Assembly: GCA_032622095.1 (NCBI GenBank) | Contig: CP136067.1 | Location: forward strand, 91,378,707-91,442,706 | Direction of reading: 5' to 3' | Length of the DNA stretch: 64,000 nucleotides | From: Siphonodentalium dalli | Taxonomy: Eukaryota > Mollusca > Scaphopoda > Gadilida > Siphonodentaliidae | In this document: positions 11,930 through 23,375 of the stretch, piece after piece | Numbering within the stretch: the stretch's first letter is position 1 | Layout: every line of letters starts with the position of its first letter | Program-made: the position numbers and the translations under genes | Notes under the pieces: generated by a model | The model's database searches: none | What the model was told of the DNA's origin: nothing | What the model saw: only the letters and a program-made list of their open reading frames with translations

Positions 11930-12575
11930 CAATATTTTGGATATGGCCAGATGGCCAGGTACCTGAGGTACTGTTCAATATTATAGTTGATCCGTTTCGT
12001 TATCGTAACTTAATTCTTACTGTTCCGGGAATTGAAATATTTGTTGTCACATGAAATTCAGTCTTTTTCGATATTTGCGCACATCCATGCGGAAAAATCG
12101 GCGAATCTTATATATAAGTCCACAGTTTATCCGTTTGTAGCCAATACACCATTTCCTTCTGTCAATCCACGTTGATTCGCGACAAAATTAACTCAAAACA
12201 CCACAAGGAATTATCCGCGCTTCATTTTGAAGAACGGTAACTAAAAGTTAAGATTGTAATTTGGCTGCAGAAACGAAACGAAACTATTTTTGAAACACAA
12301 TAATTGTATTCACTAATATTTTCCTGTTGGTATATGGTCTACTATAGTATATGCAATCATTTATTTGAAATAATAAGTATCACTTAGAGAATAATTCTTA
12401 CTGATAATTAGAAATATCATTATTTTGTATCCCTTTAATATTAAATAATGGCCCTGAAAATTGTCTGTTTGTCAGTTTAATGTTCAGTAATTATAGCTAG
12501 GCTGTTAGATAAAGTATGATATTGCTTCATTTGTCCGGGGTAGTGTATTGTCATACTGTCATAATAAACTTCAAG
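11930..12575. other. No gene seen; AT-rich spacer
   Basis: No recognisable coding or repeat structure up to the start of the minisatellite. Confidence 0.5.
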
Positions 12576-12980
12576 TAATAAGGTAACTACTCGTCAATGA
12601 TGCTTGAATACATAAATGATTAATAAGGTAACAACTACCCGTCAATGATCGACGTCTTAATATAGAAAGGTTTTATAAGGTAACTAACTACACGGCAATT
12701 GTACTTATTATAGAAGGTTAATAATTTAACTTCTTGTCAATGATGCTTTAATATAGAAAGGGTTAATAAGGTAACTACCCGTCGATAATGCTTTAGTGTA
12801 GAAATGGTTACTAAGGTAACTACATGTCAATGATGCTTTAATAAAGAAAGGGTTAATAAGATAAAGTTCTACACGTCAATGATGCTTAAATATAGAAAGG
12901 GCTAATAGGGTAACTACACGTCAATGATGTTTTAATATAGAAAGGGTTAATATGGTAATTACACGCCAATGGTGCTTTAA

Positions 12981-13474
12981 AGGCACGTGAGGCCTTAGTT
13001 GTCGAAAATATTCATATTTGTTCCAATCGACGTAAACAGAAAAACATTAAAACGCATACAGTTTCGTTCATATATACCATGACCATCGCGTAAACAGCAT
13101 GTTATCACAAAGACCTACTATATTTTACATAAGCAAGAGCCTGATTGTGTTACATAACACAGCACAATGCTACTGGCTAATCACACACAAATGGCATAAA
13201 CGCTCTTTATTAGTTCCATATCAGGAATTCACCTACAAAGAACGCTCTTTATGTTTACCATCATAATATAAACAAACACCAGAAAAGTTACTTTTTATGC
13301 TTTTGTTTACACAACAATGGTCAAACAGATGACAATAACATACTGTTTATGCGATATTTCTTATTTGTATACGGACAAAATCTGTCTACATTTTGATGTT
13401 CTTTCTGTTTGTGGCGGTTTTTGACGGGTGTAAATATTTTCACATGATACCCACCACCAAGGCCAACCGTACCT
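12981..13474 (+). mobile_element. 494-bp TTAA foldback element (family A, copy 1)
   Basis: It begins AGGCACGTGAGGCC and ends GGCCAACCGTACCT, with TTAA on both sides (12977-12980, 13475-13478). The duplicated TTAA is the TTAA of the minisatellite unit GCTTTAATATAG, so the insertion is exact. Arms are partly self-complementary (GTTTACG / CATAAACAG, GAACGCTCTTTATGTTTACC). TTAA specificity points to a piggyBac-derived MITE (inference). Confidence 0.9.
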
Positions 13475-13747
13475 TTAATATAGAAAGGGTTAATATGGTA
13501 ACTACCGTCCATGATGCTTTAATATAGAACTGGCTACTATGATAACTACATGTCAATGATGCTTTATTGTAGAAAGGGTTAATAATGTAACTAATCACCA
13601 ATGATACTCATTATAAAAAGGGTTAATAAGGTAACTACCTGTCAATTATTGCTTCAACGTATAAACGGTTAATAAGGTAATTACACGCCAATGGTGCTTT
13701 AATATAGAAAAGGTTAATATGGTAACTATCAGTCAATGATGCTTTAA

Positions 13748-14241
13748 AGGTACGGTTGGCCTTGGCGGTGGGTATCCTGTGGAAATATCTCCACCCGTCA
13801 AAAACCGCCACAAACAGAAAGAACATCAAAATGTAGATAGACTTTGTCCGTATACAAATAAGAAATATCGCATAAACAGTATGTTATGGTCATATGTTTG
13901 ACCATTGTTATGTAAACAAAGGCATAAAAAGTTACTTTTCTGGTGTTTGTTTATATTATGATGGTAAACATAAAGAGCGTTCTTTGTTGGTGAATACCTA
14001 ATATGGAACTAATAAAGAGCGTGTATGCCATTTGTGTGTGATTATCCAGTAGCATTGTGCTGTCTTCTGTGACACAATCAGGCTCTTGCTTAGGTAAAAT
14101 ATAGTAGGTCTTTATGATAACATGCTGTTTACGCGATGGTCATGGTATATATGAACGGAACTGTATGCGTTCTAATGTTTTTCTGTTTACGGTGTTTGGA
14201 ACAAATATGAATATTTTCGAAAATTAAGGCCGCACGTGCCT
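13748..14241 (-). mobile_element. 494-bp TTAA foldback element (family A, copy 2)
   Basis: The same 494-bp length as 12981-13474, in the opposite orientation: it starts AGGTACGGTTGGCC and ends GGCCGCACGTGCCT. TTAA at 13744-13747 and 14242-14245 again comes from the minisatellite unit. Together with copy 1 it forms a large inverted repeat separated by about 270 bp of satellite. Confidence 0.9.
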
Positions 14242-15360
14242 TTAATATAGAAAGTGTTATAATATGGTAACTGCACGTCAATGATGCTTTGATACAAAAA
14301 TGGTTAATAAGGAAGGTAATTACCTGTCAATGGCGCTTTAATATAGAAATGGTTTATAATGTAACTACTCACCAATGATACTTAGTATAGAAAGGGTTGT
14401 TTAATGTAACTACCTGTCAATTAATGCTTTAATATAGAAAGGGTTAATAAGGTAACTACACGCCAATGATACTTAGTATAGAAAGGGTTAGTAAGGTAAC
14501 TACACGACAGTGATACTTTAGTATATAGAGGGTTAATTAGGCAACTACCCGTCAACGATGCTTTGATATAGAAAGGGTTAACATGGTAACTACACGTCAA
14601 TGATATTTTAATAAAGAAAGGGCTAATAAGGTAACTACATGTCAATGCTGCTTTAATACATAAATGGTTAATAAGGTAACTTCACGTCAATGATGCTTTA
14701 ATATAGAAAGGGTTAATAATGTAACAACTCACCAATGATACTTAGTATAGAACGGGTTAATAAGATAACTACCCAGCAATAATGATGCTTTAATATAGAA
14801 AGGGTTATAATAAGGTAACTACAAGTCAATGATGCTTTAATACATAAATGGTTAATAAGGTAACTACCCGCCAATGACGCTTTAATATAGAAAGGGTTAA
14901 TAATGCAACTACTCACCAATGATACTTAGTATAGCAAGGGTTAATAAGGTACTACCTGTCAATTAATGCTTTAATATAGAAAGGGTTAATAACGTAACTA
15001 CACGCCAACGATACTTAGTATAGAAAGGGTTAATAAGGTAACTATATACGACAATGATACTTTGGTATATACAGAGTTAAGGAGCCAACTACCCGTCAAT
15101 GATGCTATACTATAGAAAGGGTTAATATTGTAACTACACATCAATGATATTTTAATATAGAAAGGGTTAATAAGGTAACTTCACATCAATGGTGCTTTAA
15201 TATAGAAAGGGTTAATAATGTAACTACTCACCAATGTTACTTAGTATAGAAAGGGTTAATAAGGTAACTAACTACCTGTCAATTAATGATTTAATATAGA
15301 ATGGTTAATAAGGTAACTACACGCCAATGATGCTGTAATATAGAAAGGGTTAATAATGTG

Positions 15361-15719
15361 ACTTCAATGCAGATTATACAGTTTAACAAAATACCACAGG
15401 TGTATATATCCGGGTGAACACTGTAGTAAATACCTGGGCGAAACCCTGGTGTAAATACCTGGGTGTAAATACTCCGGATAACCTGGGGACTAAATACCCG
15501 GGTGTGACAGCGTCTTCTAAATTATATCCGTAAAAACCCGGGTAAACTGGGGGTTATACCTAACATATATAGAAAACACCTGGGTAAATCTATATAAATC
15601 CCTGATTTACCTGGGTGTAACCTGGGTGTGGCCTGGGTGGAACCAGGGTAAAACCTATATGTACCGGGGTATACCTAGGTAAACACTAAGATTTACCCAG
15701 GTACATTTTTATATGGGAT
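15361..15719. repeat. Right subterminal ACCTGGGT region of the 721-15719 element
   Basis: ACCTGGGT / ACCCGGGT words recur about every 15-40 bases (for example near 15433, 15456, 15608 and 15622), ending in the exact inverted copy of 721-749. Confidence 0.75.
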
Positions 15720-16229
15720 TAGTCTCCGATACACACGAAAACACGCGAAAACTCACCAGAACTCTATCAGTACTATTGATATTTACTGGAAAGAAGATCC
15801 GGTGTTATCGACATCTTGATTCGCGACTTTGACATCTATCTGGATCGATAGTGGTCCCACCATATTGAGAATGACACGTGCTTTTAAAAATATGTTCAAT
15901 TCTATGCCTCTTTGACAAAGTCAATTATATACGGACATATTGTCGGCAGTGTGGAAGGCCGCTGATTATGTTAGTGAATAGATTTTCTTGAAAATTTGAG
16001 AGAGCAAAATAGAAAAGACTATTGAAATAATTCGCTAAAAATTGGTAAATGGTTAGATCTGTGAAAACCGACTGACATCGGGTGGGTAAACATTCCTTCT
16101 TCGTATGGTTCCTTGTCAGTTTTACATTGAGAAACACAATATTCGCATATTATATGCGTAAAAATTCTGTCCAATTCGGTCCGGTTTGGTGATACCTTCC
16201 GGGTCGGTGATACCAGGTACACGGGGTGT
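15720..16229. other. No gene seen
   Basis: No coding or repeat structure was recognised apart from a short CGGTGATACC duplication near 16187-16213. Confidence 0.45.
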
Positions 16230-16904
16230 AGTTTGCAATCGTAAAATTATATTTCTTTATGGGTCAAATTTGATAACCCATTTTGGTGTAGATCATACCA
16301 CAAAGCTCTACTGCATGTGGTTACGCCCATACATTCACATAATATTCCACCTGTTCATTTAAAGCCTGGGATGTTTTTTTTTATTTTCTGCATGACGAGA
16401 AATTTATAACATTGAAAAAAGCAACGCATGTAATATATTTCTTTATTAAAACCTGTCCAACAGTTCAGATGCCGCTTCTGGTGTATACTCATAAGCAAAT
16501 TGCCTTTACTTGACTGACCTCTTGGTGCAGGATTGACTAGATTATGGAGCCTTTATTCAACGTCAGAGGCGCATGCGGCCCCTTTGTGCGCTAGGAGCCT
16601 GCGACACCTTTGCGCAAACCTTTATCATTTGAAAATTTTAATTAAAAAAAACAATATTTAATTAAATTTAAAACAAACACAAATTAATTTACATTCTATT
16701 TCTTCTTAGATTCAACTCCTTTCTCAAGTTAACAACACTATATTTTCTTGTTTTTTTTTAATTACATTTTTTCTTATTTTTAAAATAAAATTTTGAAAAC
16801 CTGACGCTGTTATACCATCCTCCTAGTTACCCCGAGTCACCACACATAATTTGATTGAAATTGGTCCAGGGTCTGGGAGAAAAGTTGCGAACATAGAGGG
16901 ATCA

Positions 16905-18617
16905 CACGTTTGAGTGCTATAGGCAAGTTATTTACGAGTGTACTGAATAAAAGGCTTTCTACTTTCGCCCAAGAAAACGGTGTCATAAATGATAATCAAA
17001 TTGGATTCAGACAAGGACATTCAACTACAGACGGATTATTCATATTGTAGAGTATTATCGAGTTGTACATAAAAAGCAATAAGAAACTGGTATGCACATT
17101 TGTTGATTTCCAGAAAGCCTTCGACACAGTTTGGCGACAAGGTCTGTGGGTCAAACTTTTAAAACAAGGTATAAATGGTAAAGTTTTCCGAATAATTAGA
17201 AGTATGTATGAATGTACGAAGTAATGTGTTTCTCAAAATGAACATCTGTCCGAATTTTTCCCCTGTAGTGTGGGAGTACGGCAGTGGGGGGGGGGATGCT
17301 CTCCCCTTTCCTCTTTTCGATTTGTATCAACGATCTTGAAAATTTTCTGCACGATTGTGTAGTTGATGGCCTGACCGACTTGAACAATGTTTGCCATGAC
17401 AAATTAGGCATTTATTTGAAACTTATATGTTTACTCTACGCCGATGATACTGTCCTGTTCGCTGAAGATTTTGTAAGTATGCAACGTACCCTTGACGCTT
17501 TCAGCGACTTTGCAGAATCTTGGAAACTGAACGTGAACACTAGTAAAACCAAGGTTATGATTTTCAGCAGGGAGAGAGTGGTGACAGATGTAGAATTCAA
17601 ATTATGCGACAAATCATTAGATATTGTGGACGAGTTTCCTTATTTGGGAGTAAAACTATTTTATACCGGGCGATATCATAATGCAATCAAAATGATTAAA
17701 GAAACCGCTTGTAAAGCCATGTTTGGCTTACTGAGTAAAGTCAGGAAACTAGACTTATCAGTCGAGGTCGCTCTTAAATTGTTCGACTCGACTGTAGTTC
17801 CAATTGTGTTATATGGCTGCGAAATATGGGGGTTCGAAAATATGAAAGAAATTGAGAGCGTACATTTAAAATTCTGCAAAATATTGATGCACATGAAGAC
17901 CAGCACTCCGAATTACATGGTGTATGGGAACTGGGCAGATATCCATTGGCCATAATGGCAAAGCAGAGAATAGTAAGCTACTGGTCGAGACTCATGACGG
18001 GAGAGGGGTCCGTTCTGGCCAAGAAACTATATGATATCTTGTTTCGTCTTATGGAACACGACGGTAAACTCTTTAGACATATTAACATTACTAAAACAAT
18101 AATACACTCAGCTGGTTTCGGCGTGGCATGGTCGAACCAGGCACAGTTAATAGACAGCCAGAAAAAAGACATAACCAAAACTTTGATTGACCAGTTTACT
18201 CAGCAATGGTGGTTAGATATAGAATCGTCATCACGGGGAATATTTTACAAAGAACTGAAGTCAACCCTCCGCTTAGAAAACTATATTACCGATTTCCCCT
18301 TCAGTCTGAGAAAATATTTGATAAAAATACGTACATGCAATCATAGATTGGAAGTAGAAACAAGTAGATGGGGAAAGCGAGGAGCAAAATGAGATTTATG
18401 TAGCTTGTGCAAAAATGAACTGGGTGATGAATACCATTTTGTTATGAAGTGCGCCAACTTGAGGCACCTGCGGGTAAAATACATATCCGAACACTATTGG
18501 AACCCACCTTCTAAGAAAAAGTTTTACGAGCTACTGACAAAGTCTGGTCGCGTTGACTTGAGAAAATTAACACTTTATCTGAAATTAGCGTTCAAAAATG
18601 GAAATAGAAATTTATAG
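16905..18617 (+). pseudogene. LINE ORF2: reverse transcriptase and C-terminal zinc-knuckle region, dead copy
   Basis: The translation gives the RT core in order: IGFRQGHSTTDG, FVDFQKAFDTVW (first catalytic Asp), GVRQ followed by MLSPFLFSICINDLE, LLYADDTVLFAED (YADD catalytic box near 17430-17465), LNVNTSKTKVMIF and FPYLGV. The post-RT region has VPIVLYGCEIWGF and STPNYMVYG, a block VSYWSRL, and the terminal CCHC LCSLCKNELGDEYHFVMKC (18400-18455). At least five disruptions occur: in-frame stops near 17046, 17222 and 18390, a frameshift in the G-run at 17285-17294, and another near 17930. The endonuclease and ORF1 are absent (5' truncation). The protein pattern is of the large non-LTR group with YADD; I cannot settle between L2, Ingi-like and related clades. 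Confidence 0.9.
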
Positions 18618-18809
18618 CTGAATACATTTTATTAATGTTATTGAAATATCAAGTCAAAATGTTATGGCTGCTGTTGTTGTTGTTAGTATTATTATTAGTA
18701 TTGATATAAGAATCCTCGAAAAGTATACTGAGAGAACGTATTAGATGAATATAAAAACGACGATAATGAGGACTGACGATGGTTAACAGAGAGACTACCG
18801 CCATATATA

Positions 18810-18920
18810 TCGACCAATCTTCTTCTATCTTCTCTATCTTATTCCTCTTCTTATCTTCTACTTCTTTTCCTCTCATTCTTTTCTTCTTCTTCTTTTTCTG
18901 CTTCTTCTTCTTCATTTTCT
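18810..18920. repeat. CTT-rich microsatellite
   Basis: Long pyrimidine tract of TCTTCT/CTTCTT words with interruptions. The lysine-rich open frame on the opposite strand is a by-product. Confidence 0.85.
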
Positions 18921-19027
18921 GTGTTCTTTTATGTATATGTATATATTTCGCACTCAGCACCTTGTAAATATTGCACATCTCGCCAGTTACATGTGAATTC
19001 ATGTCTTGGAGATTAAAGCATAGCATA

Positions 19028-19066
19028 GCAACAGACAGACGGACAGACAGATGGATAGACAGATCG
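19028..19066. repeat. GACA/GATA microsatellite
   Basis: ACAGACAGACGGACAGACAG followed by ATGGATAGACAGAT. Confidence 0.85.
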
Positions 19067-19524
19067 TATACTCTTTTGTGTAAACATATATACATGTAAA
19101 TACACAACATTTTGTCTTTTCGTGTGAACCATCTTGCAGAAAATCAATCACAAACAAAGTGATGAACAGCACGTGAATCTCGTGTTGAGAGACATGCCAT
19201 TTTGCAAGATTGATTGATACCCAGAATGATATCGGATTAGTGGTTCATAAGCGATACCTGTTTCTCATTGAAATAAATCCCATGAGCGTGCACGCATTCG
19301 CGATAATTAATGACGTGTCAATAAGCGTAATATCGGCATACCTTCTGGTCCGATTGGTAACAGGGTTGTTTGACTGCATGCTCATATCACCGAATACAGT
19401 TGTCAATTAGCTGGCCACTGAACGACATAAACGCCCCATTAGACCCGGTTTGGCGGGCCTAACAATGTAGGTTTAAACCAGGTTTAAACTCGGAGGTTTA
19501 AACTGGAGATGACGAATCCGGCCG

Positions 19525-20091
19525 ATATGTTTTACTTAAATAGCTCAGAGTTAGCCAACCAGCCCGATGGTAGCTATCGGGATCATATATAGCCCCAAGT
19601 CGGGGATCATATAGGAGATCCTGATAATATTGCCCCCCATGTTGGGGATCATAGCCCCTGCGTTGGGGAAATCCTGGTGCCATCACCTGTATAAAATCAA
19701 GAGAAGACTGACGATGATTTAAACAGAAAGTCCAACATTTGGGTGTTCGCGCGAACAATTATTTTAAGTGACCTGACGACTTCGTTCAGTCAACGGCTCT
19801 CTGCATGCACGCTCAGAGCTTGACTCACTGTGGTCAAACATAGCCGTAATGATTGGGTTGTCAACGGACACATATTACATGGTCTGTATGATCCATGTAA
19901 AACGACAAACACACGATAATTACAGAGATTACATGCATGTGTGTATCCACCCTAAGGGTAAATAACTACCAGTCCTCTCTTATTTATAGCAGTGGTGGAT
20001 TAGGATTTCCCCGACGCATGCAGGGGCTATATATTACCCCGAAAGCTACCAGGCGGGGTGGCTAACTCTGAGCTATTTAAGTAAAACATAT
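19525..20091. mobile_element. Foldback element with ATATGTTTTACTTAAATAGC ends
   Basis: ATATGTTTTACTTAAATAGC plus TCAGAGTTAGCCA at the left is exactly inverted at the right (TGGCTAACTCTGA, GCTATTTAAGTAAAACATAT). Inner partners include CCCCTGCGTTGGGGAAATCC against GGATTTCCCCGACGCATGCA. It abuts the end of the element at 19523. Confidence 0.85.
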
Positions 20092-20544
20092 CATATTGTA
20101 CCTTCTTGCCCAGATTATTCCGACCGATACATTCAACTAAGTCCCTTAGCGATTTGAAGCTTTCGAGACCCCACCCAAACAAGCATCATGGTTGAACATG
20201 TTCTACATCAAGCCTACATATGCCAGACGAATGGATTTTGGTGTTCGTGCATTAATAAAATGTCAGATATCACACAGACTTGACTAATTTCCGCATCCGT
20301 AAGGCCCGTTCCAAACGACGGATTTTTGTCGACTCGAATCTAATTGTATTAAATCCGTCGGTGATGCGTCTGCGGTCGATTTTGTTACAGACGGACGCAT
20401 CTTTGTCGCGACGAATCTAATACATCGGTCGATTTATTTAAAGGTGGATTCCCGGTTACCGTCAAAAATTTGTCACGCGTAGATATAGAGGCCTATATAT
20501 ATACCGGTATATGTTATACATGTATATACTAAAATACAGTATAA

Positions 20545-20546
20545 AT

Positions 20547-20598
<52 letters not shown>
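20545..20598. repeat. TA microsatellite
   Basis: About 25 uninterrupted TA dinucleotides inside the 20302-21896 element. Confidence 0.95.
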
Positions 20599-20602
<4 letters not shown>

Positions 20603-20749
20603 ACTGCAGCGCGAATATATGTGCTCATGTATATGAGGATGTATATAGTACATGCAGGTATATAATATACTATAAAGGCGCTACAAATAAATGTTATATC
20701 GTGCAACCAATTGCCATCTATATATGTGTATACCATGCATGTAAATACC

Positions 20750-21425
20750 GGTATACAAGAATTATTATAAATCAGAGACTACCACCCCTACCAATTATAA
20801 TAAGGATCACTGGAATATATTAATTATTATAAATCATAGGCTACCACCCTATATCCTTTATAATAAGGAATACCGGTATATATGAATTATTATAATTCAT
20901 AGGCTACTATCCATACCCCTCATAATAAGTAATACTGGTTTATATGAATTATTATAAATCTGAGGCTACCACTCTGCCCCTTATAACAAGGAATACCAGA
21001 ATATATTAATGATTATAAATCATAGGTTACCACCCTATATTCTTTATAATAAGGAATACCGTTATCTATGAATATTATAAATCATAGGCTACTATCCCTA
21101 CCCCTCATAAATCATAGGCTACCACTCTGCCCCTTATAAGAAGTAATACCGGAATATATAAATTATTATAAATAAGAGGTTACCACCCATATACCCCCAT
21201 AACAAGTAATGCCGGTATATATGAATTATTATTAATCAGTGGTACCACCCCTACCCCTTATAATAAGTAATACCGGTATATATTAATTATTATACATCAG
21301 AGACTACCACCCCTATCCCTTACAATAAGGAATATCGGTCTATATGAATTATTATAAATCAGTTGCTACAACCCATATCCCTTATACCGGTATATATGAA
21401 TTATTATAAATCATTGATAATATAT
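20750..21425. repeat. 62-bp tandem repeat, about 11 units
   Basis: The unit is close to TACCGGTATATATGAATTAT, TATAAATCATAGGCTACCAC, CCCTACCCCTTATAATAAGG, AA. Units vary in the ACCGGT box and the C-rich part. It lies wholly inside the 20302-21896 element. Confidence 0.9.
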
Positions 21426-21898
21426 CCATTATAAGATGTGAGTGACATGCCATGTTCGTTGAGAAATCAAACTGCCATAATAATTAAAATTTTCACAATG
21501 TTACCTAAGCAATTCTTATAGATATATCTTTCTTTATAACAAAGAGAGCGTGCGACAAATGACGTCATGTGGGTATTTCCGCAGATAAGGGGAACTCCCT
21601 CATTATTATACCATTATCATATCATTATCATAGCATTTGCATTCGTTATTCGGAAACTTTCGGCTCTTCTCGTCACATGTATTAGATTCGAGTCGACAAA
21701 AATCCGTCGTTTGAAACCAAGACGGATTTCAGACGCATCACCGACGAAGATTCGTCTGAATTGGACGGAGATTCGTCTGTGGTGCGTCTGACACGGATCT
21801 AATTGTTTCAAACGTCGCATTTTAGACGCATTTAATACAATTGTGGGTCTGGTATTAGATTCGAGTCGACAAAAATCCGTCGTTTGGAACGGGCCTTA

Positions 21899-22786
21899 GA
21901 GAAGACATGTTTTGGACTGGCCTTAAATGTACTGATAGAAGACAATTTGACTTCGCTTAGCACTACTCACTTGTCTGGCCTGTTAACAATGAACCGCTCG
22001 CGCGCAGGTGATTAATGTTGTCAATTATTGGTGTGGCCATGTAAAATACATGTATTTTACATACAGAAATTACATGCATGTGTGTATCCACCCTTATAAT
22101 GGGACACAAGAAAATGACATATACAATGTATGTAAATAATCACATATAAAGTAAATGTGGATATTTAGCCTGCCATATAATACGAGTCTCAGCTGTCTGG
22201 CCATCGACGCAGTCCTGTCTGGAATTGTGCGCGCCGGTGTCGGTAGTAACGTCATGATGTACGTCTTGATGTCATGACGCCTTTACTGGTTTCCCAAGAA
22301 GCAATCTTAAAATGACTCTGCGATCTTTCAATCAGAACTTAAAGTTTCCGTTTGTCGGCCTTGAACTTTGAGAATATTTCATCAATCTTTTAGGCGGAAA
22401 TACCGTTAGAAAATTGAAGATAATATGTAAACGGTTCAATTTACATTCAATTTTTGAAAATATATTTGGCTTTAGGAGCATGATGTTCCTACATATAATG
22501 AAGTATAGCAAACAGTTGCTAGATCAATGTTTTTTATTTTTGCCCTGGAGCATTTTGCCCAATTACACATTTCGAGGTGGCATTAATTAATACAAAATGG
22601 CGGCCGTCGCCAACAATCATTTTTGGACTCCGCTGACCTTTGAGTTATGAATAAATTATCCTATTTTAGGTGATTTCAATTTATTTTTAGATTGGGCCGA
22701 AAAAGTCGATTAGTATATATCTCATATTCGCATACATATACCCTGGTCGCTTCGCTTCCGCGGCTTCGCCGCGGGAGAGCGGGCGC
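21899..22786. other. No gene seen
   Basis: A short inverted word (AAATACATGTATTT) occurs near 22046. The stretch ATTACATGCATGTGTGTATC at 22070 also occurs at 19930, outside the other end of the 20302-21896 element. A short CG-rich word (CGGCTTCGCCGCGG) occurs at 22761-22774. No coding signal. Confidence 0.45.
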
Positions 22787-22790
22787 TATA

Positions 22791-22945
22791 AGGATTAACT
22801 GTCATGTGGACTATTTTTATGGAGATGTAACCGTGAGGTAAGTGGTCATAACTTGTACGTAAAACCCTTTGGGTTTTACACAAGTTATGTCCACTTACCT
22901 CACGGTTACATCTCCATAAAAACAGTCCACATGACAGTTAATCCT
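22791..22945. mobile_element. 155-bp near-perfect palindromic MITE (copy 1)
   Basis: Arms of about 75 bp start AGGATTAACTGTCATGTGGA and meet at CCCTTTGGGTTTTAC. TATA lies on both sides (22787-22790, 22946-22949). The other copy, 38365-38519, has the same length and five differences. Confidence 0.9.
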
Positions 22946-23103
22946 TATATAACGCACGCCATTTTCAACAAACGAGTCATCATATGTAGCTCTTCTCAAA
23001 CTGAGTGGTACAACATTTCCATACTTTGATAAACAAGAGATGATCACATATTGTCACCAAGTTCGTATGGCGCATTTCTCAGTGTCACATGGACAGTACG
23101 ATT

Positions 23104-23375
23104 TTAAACATATATCGGTCGTACCGTTTGGCGAAATAATATAAAACCTCTGTCCATTAAATGTGCTTTCGCTTCGTATGTGTGAAATGTGATCAGGCAT
23201 TGGTCATCTGTTAGCTGTACTGCCGCTATATCTTCGGTGTTTATTACTCGTTCCAACGCGACGAGGACATATTTTCCATTCAACACTGTTTAATCGGCCG
23301 AATGTCTGCTTGTCAAACGAAACTGTCATATCTCGCGACAAAGAATCTGCTTCCTTATCATGTATAGCTGACATG
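23104..23375 (-). pseudogene. Gag/ORF1-like retroelement fossil fragment
   Basis: A minus-strand frame contains VALERVINTEDIAAVQLTDD and CLITFHTYEAKAHLMDRGF, a pattern like the N-terminal domain of CCHC nucleocapsid-type ORFs found in invertebrate retroelements. Whether it came from an LTR or a non-LTR element cannot be told. It is a short broken remnant with no polymerase nearby; age looks old. Confidence 0.4.

Larger units (their letters stand above)
12580..15360. repeat. 45-bp minisatellite, about 40 units, interrupted by two transposons
   Basis: The unit is close to GCTTTAATATAGAAAGGGTT followed by AATAAGGTAACTACACGTCA and ATGAT. Units differ by point changes and small indels. Removing the two 494-bp insertions leaves about 1.8 kb, hence about 40 units. 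Because 45 is a multiple of three, long open frames rich in NPFYIKASL-like repeats appear on the minus strand; they are not evidence of a gene. Confidence 0.95.
721..15719. mobile_element. Putative 15-kb non-autonomous element bounded by 29-bp inverted repeats
   Basis: The 29 bases at 721-749 are the exact reverse complement of 15691-15719; the ends begin ATCCCATATAAAAATGTACC. Both ends continue inward for several hundred bases as irregular arrays of ACCTGGGT/ACCCAGGT (722-1450 on the left, about 15395-15719 on the right). The match extends about four bases outward with one mismatch (ACTCATCCC against ACTAATCCC). No target duplication beyond an uninformative AT was found. The interior holds no transposase and is filled with other repeats, consistent with an old element enlarged by nested insertions. 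The alternative is two independent copies of one terminal repeat lying in opposite orientation. Superfamily not assigned. Confidence 0.5.
16830..19020 (+). mobile_element. 5'-truncated LINE insertion
   Basis: The boundaries are inferred from the interrupted DNA element (homology stops near 16830 and resumes near 19020). The body contains the ORF2 remnant at 16905-18617; downstream lies a 3' part with TGTTGT, CTTCTT and GACA simple repeats. Exact ends and target duplication could not be fixed by eye. Confidence 0.6.
16230..19523 (-). mobile_element. Truncated copy of the 55859-57635 element, split by a LINE
   Basis: Read on the minus strand, 19523 to about 19020 matches 55859 to about 56335 (GGCYGGATTCGTCATCTCC end, GGTTTAAACC words, TGACAATT, GCGATAATTTATGA-type words, TTCTGCAAGATG). 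Then 16830 to 16230 matches 56345 to about 56870 (TTTTAAATTTAATTAAAT, GCAGGCTCCTA, CATTACATGCGTTGC-like words, GATTGCAAACTA). Between them lies a 2.2-kb insertion containing the LINE ORF. The end equivalent to 56870-57635 is missing or unrecognisable. Inferred order: DNA element first, LINE later. Confidence 0.7.
20302..21896. mobile_element. 1.6-kb element with perfect 45-bp terminal inverted repeats
   Basis: The 45 bases 20300-20344 are the exact reverse complement of 21854-21898 (ends AGGCCCGTTCCAAACGACGG). TA sits outside each end, as for Tc1/mariner-type insertion. Further inside, the words GACGGATTT, CGACGAATC and GACGCATC recur in both subterminal zones. The middle is a TA microsatellite plus a 62-bp tandem array, with no transposase frame. 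Superfamily uncertain. Confidence 0.85.

Noticed and set aside
13321-14919. Minus-strand frames with repeated NPFYIKASL sequence
   Set aside because: The satellite unit is 45 bp, a multiple of three, so frames stay open without selection.
721-15719. Polinton/Maverick (15-20 kb with inverted ends)
   Set aside because: The length fits, but no polymerase, integrase, ATPase or capsid frame, no AG...CT ends and no 6-bp duplication were seen; motif arrays at the ends are not typical of that group.
18649-19110. Lysine-rich 153-codon frame on the minus strand
   Set aside because: Produced by the CTT-rich microsatellite in the LINE 3' part.
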